Shown here piece after piece: positions 34,559-43,056 of a stretch of 64,000 nt of DNA (position 1 is its first letter; every line of letters starts with the position of its first letter). The notes under the pieces are model-generated. The model was not told the DNA's origin and made no database searches. It saw only the letters and a program-made list of their open reading frames with translations. Location: positions 62,001 through 126,000 of the forward strand of contig NZ_JABFMV010000009.1 of assembly GCF_013359685.1 (NCBI RefSeq). The letters run 5' to 3'. The position numbers were made by a program, and so were the translations under genes. The stretch is from Leifsonia sp. C5G2. Its GTDB lineage: Bacteria; Actinomycetota; Actinomycetes; Actinomycetales; Microbacteriaceae.

Positions 34559-36367
34559 CTACTCCTTCTGCGTCGGGAGTTCGATGCGGTCCTCCGTCGT
34601 CGAAGCGACGCCGGAGAGGAGGTGGAACGCTGAGCGGATCAGAGCGAAATGGCTGTAGGCCTGCGGCATGTTGCCCAGCTGACGCGACCCGTGGACGTCC
34701 CACTCCTCGCTCAGCAGACCGACATCGTTCCGCAGCGCCAGAAGCCGCGTGAAGAGCTCCTCGGCATCGTCGCGGCGCCCCGCCCCGACGAGGGCGTCGA
34801 CGAGCCAGAACGAGCAGGCGAGGAACACGCCCTCCGTGCCCGGGAGGCCGTCGTCACTGTCGTCCGGGCGATAGCGCAACACGAAGCCGCCCTCCGTCAG
34901 GTCCCGTTGGATGGCCTCGATGGTCCCGATGACCCGCGGATCGTCGGGCGGCAGGAAGCCGACGCGCGGGACGAGAAGCAGGGAGGCGTCCAGCTGCTTG
35001 GACCCGTACGACTGGACGAAGGAATTGAGCTCGGGGTCGAAGCCGTTGTCGAGGATGTCCCGCCGGATCCGCGCCCTGAGCCGTTCCCAGGAGCGCAGAG
35101 GACCGGGCAGCCCGAACTGCTGCGCACCCTGGATCATCCGGTCGACGGCGACCCAGCACATCAGCTTCGAGTGCGTGAAGTGGCGCCGCGGTCCGCGCAT
35201 CTCCCACAGGCCGTTGTCCGGCTGATCCCAGATGGTCTCGAGGTGCTCGAGGAGCGCGCACTGCACGGCCCACGCGTCGTCCCCCGCGCCGATCGTGGAA
35301 CGCGTCAGAGCCAGCCCGTCGAGCAGCTCTCCCCACACATCGAGCTGGAGCTGGTCGGCCGCGGCGTTCCCGACCCGCACGGGCGTGGCGCCGTCGAAGC
35401 CTGCCAGCCAGTCGAGAGACTCCTCCGGCATCCGCCGCCGGCCGTCGAGGCCGTACATGATCTGGAGCTGCGCCGGGTCGCCGGCGACAGACCGCAGAAG
35501 CCAGTCGCGCCACGCGCGTGCCTCCTCGGTGTAACCCGCGGCGATCAGCGACTGCAGCGCGAGGGTGGCGTCCCTCAGCCAGCAGAAGCGGTAGTCCCAG
35601 TTGCGCGGGCCGCCCGGCTGCTCGGGCAGGGAGGTCGTCGGCGCGGCGACGACCCCGCCGGTCGGGAGGTACGTCAGGCCCTTCAGGGTGATCAGCGACC
35701 GCTGGATCGCGTCACGATACGGACCGTACGCCGTGCTCCTGTCGCTCCACCGCGACCAGAAGAGCTCGGTCTCCTGGAGAGCCTCCCAGGCGTCCGCCGG
35801 CGTCGGCTGCGGCTCGTGGCTGGGGTACCAGGTCAGCACGAGGGCGACCCGCTCTCCTGCGGCGACCGTGAACTCGCTCCGCGTGCGCAGGTCCTCGCCG
35901 CGCACGCCGATATCGCTCGTCAGGAGCACCGCGTCGGGCCCCGCGACCGCGTGAATCCCCTCGGGTGTCGCGGTCACCCACGGGACGACGTGTCCGTAGT
36001 CGAAGCGCAGTGCAAGGTCCATCTCCATCGGGACGGACCCGGAGAGCCCCTCGACGATCCGTACGAGGTCGGCGGCGCTGTCACGCACCGGCATGAAGTC
36101 CGTCACGCGGACCTCGCCGTGCGCCGTCTCCCACTCGGTCTCCAGGATGAGGGTGTCGCCGCGATACCGGCGCCGGGTGCACCGGCCGGCGCCTCGCGGC
36201 GCGATCCGCCAGCGACCGGCGTCCTCGTCGTCCAGCATCGCCGCGAAGCACGCCGCCGAATCGAACCGCGGAAGGCAGAGCCAGTCCACCGACCCGGTAA
36301 CGGAGACCATGGCCCCCGTGTGCAGGTCGCCGATCAGTGCATAGTCCTCGACCCTGCGCTGTGTCAC
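34559..36367 (-). CDS. glycoside hydrolase family 15 protein (glucoamylase/trehalase-like)
   Basis: A 602-aa cytoplasmic GH15 enzyme. The N-terminal beta-sandwich begins YALIGDLHTGAMVSVTGSVD and WLCLPRFDSAACFA. The (alpha/alpha)6 barrel has GGPRNWDYRFCWLRDATLAL and MPEESLDWLAGFDG, and the catalytic end FLACSFWLVDALVGAG and SEEWDVHGSRQLGNMPQAYS. The conserved E in MPEESL is a likely catalytic acid. Actinobacterial members are often trehalases, so osmolyte turnover would fit the betaine and ion genes around it. No signal peptide. The GTG at 36367 overlaps the SDR stop (GTGA). Confidence 0.85.
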   Translation of the reverse strand: MTQRRVEDYALIGDLHTGAMVSVTGSVDWLCLPRFDSAACFAAMLDDEDAGRWRIAPRGAGRCTRRRYRGDTLILETEWETAHGEVRVTDFMPVRDSAADLVRIVEGLSGSVPMEMDLALRFDYGHVVPWVTATPEGIHAVAGPDAVLLTSDIGVRGEDLRTRSEFTVAAGERVALVLTWYPSHEPQPTPADAWEALQETELFWSRWSDRSTAYGPYRDAIQRSLITLKGLTYLPTGGVVAAPTTSLPEQPGGPRNWDYRFCWLRDATLALQSLIAAGYTEEARAWRDWLLRSVAGDPAQLQIMYGLDGRRRMPEESLDWLAGFDGATPVRVGNAAADQLQLDVWGELLDGLALTRSTIGAGDDAWAVQCALLEHLETIWDQPDNGLWEMRGPRRHFTHSKLMCWVAVDRMIQGAQQFGLPGPLRSWERLRARIRRDILDNGFDPELNSFVQSYGSKQLDASLLLVPRVGFLPPDDPRVIGTIEAIQRDLTEGGFVLRYRPDDSDDGLPGTEGVFLACSFWLVDALVGAGRRDDAEELFTRLLALRNDVGLLSEEWDVHGSRQLGNMPQAYSHFALIRSAFHLLSGVASTTEDRIELPTQKE

Positions 36368-37149
36368 AGGCCAGCGCTTCCCTGCATGATCCCACCGTCG
36401 ACGAACACGGTGGTCGCCGTCATGTAGCGCGCGTTGTCGCTCATCACGAAGGCCACCACGTCACCGATCTCGGCCGGGTCGGCGACGTGGCGGAGCGGGA
36501 TGGACCCCTCCAGCTTCTGACGGAGCGCGTCGTCCTTCATCGTCTCCTCGTTGATCGGCGTGTCCACAGCGCCGGGCGCGACGTTCACCACCCGGATGCC
36601 GTGTCGGCCCAGTTCGACCCCCGCGGTCCGCGTGAGCATCCGCATCCCGCCCTTGGAGACGCAGTAGCTGAGGTTCCCGGGCATCGGCCAGTCCTCGTGG
36701 ACCGACGAGATATTGATGACCACTCCGCCGGAGCCCTGCTCGATGAACCGCTGCGCGGCGCGTTTGGTGCCGAACACGGCGCTCTTCAGATTGACGGCCA
36801 TCACTTCGTCGAAGGTGTCCTCTTCGACCTCCAGGATGCTGTGCCGCTTCTCGATCCCGGCATTGTTCACGAACGCGTCCAGCCTCCCGAATCGGTCGAC
36901 CGCCGTGTGGATCAGTTTGTCGATCCCCGCGACCGTGCTGACGTCGGCGTCGACCCCGACAGCCTTGCCGCCCGCCGAGGTGATCTCCTGCACCAGGTCG
37001 GCGGTGTCCTCGGGACGCGCGACGTAGTCGATGACCACGGCGACCCCGGCGTGGGCGAGGGAGCGGACGATCGCCGCACCGATCCCGCCGTTGCCGCCGG
37101 TCACGACCGCGCAGGTGCCGTCGAGTTCCCTCGGGTCCACGTTCGCCAC
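36364..37149 (-). CDS. short-chain dehydrogenase/reductase (glucose 1-dehydrogenase-like)
   Basis: A 261-aa classical SDR: AVVTGGNGGIGAAIVRSLAH (cofactor), NNAGI, catalytic ISSVHEDWPMPGNLSYCVSK (Ser, Tyr, Lys) and the C-terminal PGAVDTPINEETM. It resembles glucose 1-dehydrogenase and 3-oxoacyl reductase paralogues; the substrate is unknown. The GTG at 37149 follows GGAGGAG. It is first in the SDR-GH15-NDH2-CaCA operon, with operator site C 44 bases upstream. Confidence 0.83.
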   Translation of the reverse strand: MANVDPRELDGTCAVVTGGNGGIGAAIVRSLAHAGVAVVIDYVARPEDTADLVQEITSAGGKAVGVDADVSTVAGIDKLIHTAVDRFGRLDAFVNNAGIEKRHSILEVEEDTFDEVMAVNLKSAVFGTKRAAQRFIEQGSGGVVINISSVHEDWPMPGNLSYCVSKGGMRMLTRTAGVELGRHGIRVVNVAPGAVDTPINEETMKDDALRQKLEGSIPLRHVADPAEIGDVVAFVMSDNARYMTATTVFVDGGIMQGSAGL

Positions 37150-37192
37150 GTCTCCTCCTCGGCGTCTTGTCCGGGAGCGGTTCCCAAACACA

Positions 37193-37213
37193 TGCATAGC
37201 TGCAACTGTTGTA
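37193..37213. promoter_or_regulatory. putative MarR operator, site C
   Basis: TGCA-TAGC-TGCAACTGTTGTA. It lies between the divergent SDR operon (start 37149) and Na+/H+ antiporter gene (start about 37297), so one site could serve both. Confidence 0.6.
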
Positions 37214-37296
37214 CGCCCACATCCGTGCATTTCAAGAGGCCGAGGCCGAAGCCCGGCCGCTGGCGCGCGCCTCACTTCTGGGCTTGGGTGGGGTGG

Positions 37297-38499
37297 ATGA
37301 TCCTGGCATTCGGTATCACGCTCGCGGCGGCGGTCCTCATCTCGGGACTCGCTCACCGAACGGTGCTGTCCACGGCTGTTCTGTTCCTGGCGGTCGGACT
37401 GGCACTGGGGCCGGGAATCGGCGGTGTCCTCGACATCCACGCCGAGGACAGCTGGGTCGCCACGACCATGGAGCTCGCGCTGTTCGTCGTCCTCTTCACC
37501 GACGGACAGCGCGTCGGAGTGCGCGAGCTCGCCCACGCGTGGAGGCTCCCGGGACGAGCGCTTCTCCTCGGGATGCCGCTGACCTTCGCGATCACCACCG
37601 GACTCGGGATGCTCCTGCTCGGGCTCCCCGTCGCGCAGGCCATGCTCGTCGCCGCCGTGCTCGCTCCCACCGACCCCGTGTTCGCCTCCGCCATCGTCGG
37701 CCGGGAGGAGATCCCCGGACGTGTTCGCGGACTGCTCAACGTCGAATCCGGCCTCAACGACGGGCTCGCGCTTCCGGTGGTCCTGATCCTCACCGCCGTC
37801 GTCGGCGGACCTCATGTGGACTACGCCGTGCTCGGGCTCGAGTTGATCGGCGGCGTCGGCATCGGCATCGTCGTACCCCTCGCGGTGGTGTGGCTGTTGC
37901 GGCTCCGCTTCCTCACGACCACCCCGCTGTACGCGGCGCTCAGCCCGGTGGCCGTCGCCCTGATCGTGTACGGCCTGTGCGAGCTCACCGGCGCCAACCT
38001 CTTTCTGGCCGCGTTCAGCGCCGGCATCACCATCGCGAGTGTGTCGACCGAGATGCGGGACGCGTTCGCCGGCTACGGCGAATTCATCTCCGAGATCGTG
38101 AAGCTGTTCGCGATCTTCGCCTTCGGAGCACTGATCTCGCCGAGCGTTCTCGCCGATGTGCCCTGGCTGGGCTACGTGTTCGCGGTGCTCACCCTCGTGC
38201 TCGCTCGGCCGGCCGCCGTGGAGCTGGCACTCGTCGGCAGCGGGCTGAGTTGGGAGGAACGCCTCACCGCCGCCTGGTTCGGGCCGAAGGGATTCGCCTC
38301 GGTTCTCTACGGGTTCCTCGTCCTCGACAGCGGCAGTCCGGACGCCGACCATCTGTTCCATCTGATCGTCGTGGCGATCGCACTGTCGATCGTCGCCCAC
38401 TCCTCGACGGATGTGCCGATCGCCGCGTTCTTCGCCCGACGGGAGAAGGAGGACGCCGCACGTGCAGGGCCGCCGGGCGGCGCTACATCCTCTCCTTGA
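37297..38499 (+). CDS. Na+/H+ antiporter, CPA1 (NhaP-like) family
   Basis: A protein of about 400 aa with twelve or so helices. The ion-site block AAVLAPTDPVFASAIVGREE and the following RVRGLLNVESGLNDGLALPV carry the paired aspartate (here ND) typical of CPA1 exchangers. It should expel Na+ (or K+) for H+. The start is uncertain: ATG 37297 begins right at the first helix, while the frame is open upstream, including GTG 37225 and an ATG inside operator C. It converges with the DUF4396 gene with 17 bases of overlap. Confidence 0.85.
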   Translation: MILAFGITLAAAVLISGLAHRTVLSTAVLFLAVGLALGPGIGGVLDIHAEDSWVATTMELALFVVLFTDGQRVGVRELAHAWRLPGRALLLGMPLTFAITTGLGMLLLGLPVAQAMLVAAVLAPTDPVFASAIVGREEIPGRVRGLLNVESGLNDGLALPVVLILTAVVGGPHVDYAVLGLELIGGVGIGIVVPLAVVWLLRLRFLTTTPLYAALSPVAVALIVYGLCELTGANLFLAAFSAGITIASVSTEMRDAFAGYGEFISEIVKLFAIFAFGALISPSVLADVPWLGYVFAVLTLVLARPAAVELALVGSGLSWEERLTAAWFGPKGFASVLYGFLVLDSGSPDADHLFHLIVVAIALSIVAHSSTDVPIAAFFARREKEDAARAGPPGGATSSP

Positions 38500-39205
38500 C
38501 CCCCTTCGACACCAGCACCCAGTTCACCGGATAACTGGTCGCGAAACCCGCCAGCATCGCCCACTGCATCGCGAACCAGAACTCCGGTGAGTCGACCGGG
38601 GCACGACCGCCGAACCACAGCGGGAACAGCAAGAGCTGGATGATCGCCATCAGCCCGAACATGCCCACCTGCCAGGCGGTGATGGACGCCGCATCGGCCT
38701 TGAGCGCTTCGATGATCCCGCGCTTGACGCCGAGCCCGCGCATCGGAGCGATCGCGAAGTACTGGAAGACGATCCCGATCCCGAACGCCAGCACGAAGTC
38801 GATCACCCAGACCGCGAACATCTTGTCCTCGAAGAACCAGCCGTAGCCGCCGAGCACCGCCACCGCCGGCACCAGGAACGCCAGCCATTCCGCGATCAGG
38901 TCGCCCAGAGCGCAGCCGGCGCCGCAGTGGTTGGTGCCGGTGGCGACGGCTGTCCGCATCGGCTTCTGCCGGTCGTCAGGGTGCCGGCCTCTGGGCGTTC
39001 CTCGGCCCGTCCGCCAGTACAGCGCCAGCCAGAGGGCGCCGCCGAACAGCATCGAGACCGGCCAGACGATCGCCATCACCGCCATGCGCTGGGGTCTGCG
39101 GACGACGTCGACGGTCACGACGAGCGCACATCCGACAGCGATCGCCAGCGAGAGGGCGGCGATCACGGTGAGCCAGAGCGGGAAGGTTGCGAGGTTTCCG
39201 TTCAT
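38483..39205 (-). CDS. DUF4396 domain membrane protein
   Basis: A 240-aa integral membrane protein with about seven helices. The motif TNHCGAGCALGDLIAEW, with two cysteines and a histidine facing a membrane surface, is characteristic of the DUF4396 family and looks like a metal or thiol site. Function unknown. The ATG at 39205 is chosen because GGAGGAGG directly precedes it; the longer frame to 39256 lacks one. Convergent with the Na+/H+ antiporter. Confidence 0.8.
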   Translation of the reverse strand: MNGNLATFPLWLTVIAALSLAIAVGCALVVTVDVVRRPQRMAVMAIVWPVSMLFGGALWLALYWRTGRGTPRGRHPDDRQKPMRTAVATGTNHCGAGCALGDLIAEWLAFLVPAVAVLGGYGWFFEDKMFAVWVIDFVLAFGIGIVFQYFAIAPMRGLGVKRGIIEALKADAASITAWQVGMFGLMAIIQLLLFPLWFGGRAPVDSPEFWFAMQWAMLAGFATSYPVNWVLVSKGVKERM

Positions 39206-39298
39206 CTCCTCCTCCGTACCCTCGGGTTCCCGCGAGCGCGAGGGGTGGGCGACCACTCGGCCGCGCCGGAGGGTCGACTCCGGCGCGGCCGCGCGGCG

Positions 39299-40198
39299 CT
39301 ACTTCGTCAGGCCGTCGGCGAAGTCCTTGTTGTCCTTGAGCCAGTCCTGGACGATCTTCGGGTAGTCCGACTCATCTGCACCGCTGTTGAACATCTTGTT
39401 CTCCAGGTCGAACAGCTTCTCGTCGGGGAAGGAGAAGTTGCCGAACCACTTCGCCAGCGTCGGGTAGTCGTCGGAGAAGCCCTTGCGCGCGATGGTGTTG
39501 ATGCTGTCGGGTGCGCCCAGCGCGCCCTCCGGGTCCTTGAGGTCCTTCAGCGGGAACTCGCTGTAGGCCCAGTGCGGCTTCCAGAGCGTCACCACGACGT
39601 TCTCGCCGTCGGCGATGTCCTTCTTCAGCTCGGCGAGCATGGCGGCCGTGGACGAGGTGACGAACGTCATCTTGTCCAGCCCGTACGTCGGGATGACACT
39701 GTCCCGGACCACCGCGGTCTCGCCCGCGCCCGGCTCGATGCCGATGATGCGGTTGCCGAACTCGTCGGCGTGGGCCGCCAGGTCGGCGAGGGAATCGACG
39801 GGCGCGTCCTTGTTGACCGCGAGGGTCAGCGGGGCCTTGTCGTACCAGGCGCCGAGCTTCTCGAGATCGGAGCCGTACTTCTTCCAGTACGCCTTGTGGG
39901 TGTTGGGCAGCCAGGCGTCGAAGTTGACGTCGTACGTCCCCTGGCTGAGCCCGGTGAAGCCGGGGCCCGCGGTGGTCGTGGTCAGAGTGACGTCGTAACC
40001 CTTCTCCTCCAGGACCTCCTTCCACACGTTCGAGACCGCGACGTCCTCGGCCCAGCCGCTGAACACGTTGATCGTGAGCTTGGCTTTGTCGCCGTTATCG
40101 GGGCCGCCGGAGTTCGCGTCGGCTCCGGCCGAGCAGCCGGCGAGGGCGAGCATCGCCGCCGCTCCCGCCGCGAGGGAGGTGATGAGGCGCTTCTTCAT
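39299..40198 (-). CDS. glycine betaine/choline ABC transporter substrate-binding lipoprotein
   Basis: A 299-aa OpuAC/ProX-like lipoprotein. The signal ends in the lipobox LALAGCSAG, so it is lipid-anchored outside the membrane. INVFSGWAEDVAVSNVWKEV and GTYDVNFDAWLPNTHKAYW match the family; the scattered tryptophans and tyrosines form the quaternary-ammonium cage in known members. The ATG at 40198 begins MKKRLITSLAAG. Third gene of the ATPase-permease-SBP operon, 123 bases after the permease. Confidence 0.87.
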   Translation of the reverse strand: MKKRLITSLAAGAAAMLALAGCSAGADANSGGPDNGDKAKLTINVFSGWAEDVAVSNVWKEVLEEKGYDVTLTTTTAGPGFTGLSQGTYDVNFDAWLPNTHKAYWKKYGSDLEKLGAWYDKAPLTLAVNKDAPVDSLADLAAHADEFGNRIIGIEPGAGETAVVRDSVIPTYGLDKMTFVTSSTAAMLAELKKDIADGENVVVTLWKPHWAYSEFPLKDLKDPEGALGAPDSINTIARKGFSDDYPTLAKWFGNFSFPDEKLFDLENKMFNSGADESDYPKIVQDWLKDNKDFADGLTK

Positions 40199-40321
40199 AC
40201 TGTCCTTTCGGCCCGGTTGCTGTGCTCCGGGCGATTGGTGATGATGCGGCGGCCGTCTCCGGGCGCGCCGCACCGCGGCCGGGGGCACCGGCCGAGGATT
40301 CGGGGATGTGAGGCTGGGTGA

Positions 40322-41236
40322 TCAGGCGCGCACGGGCGCCAGCGGTTCCTCGTTCGCAGCGGCGGACGCCTCGGGCGCACGTCGCTTCCGCTGGGACGGC
40401 AGAAGGCGGCGGCGCGACCCGGTCAGCGCGGCCGTCAGCCGATCGAGGAGGATCGCGACGATGACCACGGAGAGTCCGGCTTCGAAGCCGAGACCCACGT
40501 CGATGGTCTGGAACGACGACACGATCGGGCTGCCCAGTCCAGGCGCCCCGACCATGCCGGCGATGACCACCATCGAAAGGGAGAGCATGATGACCTGGTT
40601 CACGCCGGCCATGATGCTCGGGCGTGCGAGCGGGAGCTGGATCTGGCGCAGGATGCGGCCCGGCGACGCACCGAAGGCGTGGCCCGCCTCCACCACTTCG
40701 GCGTCGACCTCCCTGATGCCCAGCTCGGTCATCCGCACTCCTGGCGCGATCGCGAAGAGGATCGTCGCCACGATGCCGGGAACCACACCGACGCTGAACA
40801 GGATGATCGCCGGGATCAGGTACACGAACGCGGGCATCGTCTGCAGGAAGTCGAGGACGGGCCGCAGGATCGCCGATGCGGCCGGCGAGCGTGCCATCCA
40901 GATGCCGAGCGGGATGCCGATGACGACCGCGATGATCGTCGCCGCCAGGGTCAGGGTGATGGTGTGCATGGTGTTGTCCCACTGATCCATGCCGTAGATC
41001 AGAACCAGGCCGACGAGCGTGCCGACCCCGAAGACCCAGCCCCGCGCCCACAGCCCCAGGGCGACGAGGACGATGATCACCGCCCAGAACGGGGGCGCCG
41101 AGAAGACGACGTCGACGGCCTCGTAGAATCCGCCGAGGACGGAGCTGATGACGCCGAAGAGTCCCTTGAGCGCGTGGGTGAGGAAGTCGACGATGTCCTC
41201 GACCCAGCTGCCGAGCGGGATGCGGAACGCGATCAT
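40322..41236 (-). CDS. glycine betaine ABC transporter permease
   Basis: A 304-aa ProW/OpuAB-type permease. After an N-terminal segment (PLGSWVEDIVDFLTHALKGL) about six helices follow, with the coupling EAA region EVVEAGHAFGASPGRILRQI and LPLARPSIMAGVNQVIMLSL. It forms the membrane channel with the ATPase encoded just upstream (ATGA overlap at 41233-41236). The C-terminal arginine-rich tail is unusual but harmless-looking. Confidence 0.87.
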   Translation of the reverse strand: MIAFRIPLGSWVEDIVDFLTHALKGLFGVISSVLGGFYEAVDVVFSAPPFWAVIIVLVALGLWARGWVFGVGTLVGLVLIYGMDQWDNTMHTITLTLAATIIAVVIGIPLGIWMARSPAASAILRPVLDFLQTMPAFVYLIPAIILFSVGVVPGIVATILFAIAPGVRMTELGIREVDAEVVEAGHAFGASPGRILRQIQLPLARPSIMAGVNQVIMLSLSMVVIAGMVGAPGLGSPIVSSFQTIDVGLGFEAGLSVVIVAILLDRLTAALTGSRRRLLPSQRKRRAPEASAAANEEPLAPVRA

Positions 41237-42555
41237 CGCAGTTCTCCTTCCGTCGTGAGGCCGGATGATCGTCCACCGATCTCCGGGTCCGAGGTGGAGC
41301 GGAGGGTCTCGGTCACGACATCCACCGGGATGGTGGCCGGTGGCTCGATCACCGCGAGCTCGCCCGTGCTGGAGCTGACGTTGCCGAGCGCGGCGAGAAG
41401 CGTCACGCGCGGGATGGCGCCGAGCAGCCGTCCGGCGTCGTCGACGACCGCGACGGGCAGATCGCTGCCGACGGCCGGCTCGAGCACGTCCGCCAGGTGA
41501 GCGCCCCGCGTGACCGTCGACAACTCGTGGCGGAGTGCACCATCCAGATCTCCCTCCCCGGCCCTCACCAGGCGCATGACGTCACGGTCGCGGACCACGC
41601 CGCGGAGCACGCGGCCGTTGCCCACCACGAAGGCGGCGGAGGTCTGCAGGTCGCGCATGGTCCGCAGCGCGGCGCGTGGACCGGCGGCCCGGCTGATCAC
41701 GGCACGGGCCGGCTCCATGACCGCCTCAGCGGTGAGCACCCGCGCGCGGTCGACGTCCTGCACGAACTGCGCGACGTAGTCGTTGGCCGGGTCGGTGAGG
41801 ATGTCGTCCGGTGTCCCCACCTGCACGATGCGTCCGTCCCGCATGACGGCGATCCGGTCGCCGATGTACATGGCCTCGTTCAGGTCGTGGGTGATGAAGA
41901 CGATCGTCTTCCCGAGCTCGCCCTGCAACTCCAGCAGCTGCTCCTGCATCTCACGGCGGATCAGCGGATCGAGGGCGGAGAAGGCTTCGTCCATGAGCAG
42001 GATGTCGGTGTCGGCCGCCAGCGCCCTGGCGAGTCCGACGCGCTGCTGCATGCCGCCCGAGAGCTGGCTCGGGAGCTTGTGCTCCCACCCGGCCAGCCCG
42101 ACCTTCTCGAGGATCGCCGAGGCGCGCTCGCGTCGCTCGGCGACCGGCACTCCCTGGACCTCGAGGCCGTAGGCCGCGTTGTCGAGCACCGTGCGGTGCG
42201 GCAGCAGGGCGAAGTGCTGGAACACCATCGAGACGCTGCGCTTGCGCACCGCACGCAGCTGCGCCGGCGAAATGCCCGCGATCTCTGTCCCGAGGACCCG
42301 GACGCTGCCGCTGGTCGGCTCCAACAGCCCGTTGAGCATCCGGATCAGGGTCGACTTGCCGGAGCCGGAGAGGCCCATCACGACGAAGATCTCACCCCGC
42401 TTCACCGAGAAGGAGGCGTCGATGACCGCTGCCGTGCCGACCTGGGTGACGTCGTTGCGGTCGGCGCCCCCGGCGAGCCGGCGGACGGCCTCGTCCGGGT
42501 TGCGCCCGAACACCTTGTAGAGATTCCTCGCCTCGACGGCGTAGCTTTCGGTCAC
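41233..42555 (-). CDS. glycine betaine ABC transporter ATPase with CBS domains
   Basis: A 440-aa ProV/OpuAA-like ATPase: GLSGSGKST (Walker A), LSGGMQQRVGLARAL (signature), ILLMDEAFSALDP (Walker B) and FITHDLNEAM (H-loop). The family N-terminal extension (YKVFGRNPDEAVRRLAGG) is present. The C-terminal third contains two CBS domains (about MRDLQTSAAFVVGNGRVLRG onward), which in OpuA sense ionic strength. The GTG at 42555 has GGAG 5 bases upstream. The operon probably imports betaine under salt stress. Its promoter must lie in 42556-43056. Confidence 0.9.
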   Translation of the reverse strand: MTESYAVEARNLYKVFGRNPDEAVRRLAGGADRNDVTQVGTAAVIDASFSVKRGEIFVVMGLSGSGKSTLIRMLNGLLEPTSGSVRVLGTEIAGISPAQLRAVRKRSVSMVFQHFALLPHRTVLDNAAYGLEVQGVPVAERRERASAILEKVGLAGWEHKLPSQLSGGMQQRVGLARALAADTDILLMDEAFSALDPLIRREMQEQLLELQGELGKTIVFITHDLNEAMYIGDRIAVMRDGRIVQVGTPDDILTDPANDYVAQFVQDVDRARVLTAEAVMEPARAVISRAAGPRAALRTMRDLQTSAAFVVGNGRVLRGVVRDRDVMRLVRAGEGDLDGALRHELSTVTRGAHLADVLEPAVGSDLPVAVVDDAGRLLGAIPRVTLLAALGNVSSSTGELAVIEPPATIPVDVVTETLRSTSDPEIGGRSSGLTTEGELR

Positions 42556-43056
42556 GTGATCTCCGACGAGCGCGCACGCGGGCTCCCGGCCCGGGTGACG
42601 GCTCTCGTTGTCTCGGCCGGGTCGCGAGGCGCGCAACGGGAGGGCAGATCTGGTGGAGCACGCGAGCTCCACGCCCGTTCCCGCTGCCGACACGGTATTC
42701 GGGACCGTGCCCGCCTCAGCGGACCATACGTTCGCGTGAGGCTGGCACTGCTCGCTCACGCGCTCGCGGACTGGTTTCCGGCCCCGTCACAGGACGAGGC
42801 CGTGAAGCACCGTATCAGCCGGCGCGCAGGATTCCGAACGGCGTCCGGCGCGAAATGCGGTCCCGGGCGCGTGTGGACCACCTCCGGATCCCCGTGTTTC
42901 CGGGGCTCTGCAGCCGTTACGGTTTCGTTATTCAAAGCACGTGGAATCTTCGGGAATGCTCAGAGTGCGCTGCGGACGCGCCCGGTCCGCTTTGACGAAA
43001 CAGTGCATAACTGCAACAGTTGCAAAATACATTGAATTGCGGCTGGAGGCCCCGAG
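42556..43056. other. intergenic region between betaine operon and penicillin-binding protein
   Basis: A 501-base divergent region without a gene. Operator site D is near its right end. A TTGACG at 42992-42997 is a possible -35 box for the rightward gene but no matching -10 was found. A weak CCCCG...CGGGG hairpin lies near 42893. Arginine-rich frames here are shadows. Confidence 0.4.
43004..43024. promoter_or_regulatory. putative MarR operator, site D
   Basis: TGCA-TAAC-TGCAACAGTTGCA, with a perfect palindromic 13-bp core, identical to site B in the core. It ends 32 bases before the GTG of the penicillin-binding protein. Confidence 0.65.
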
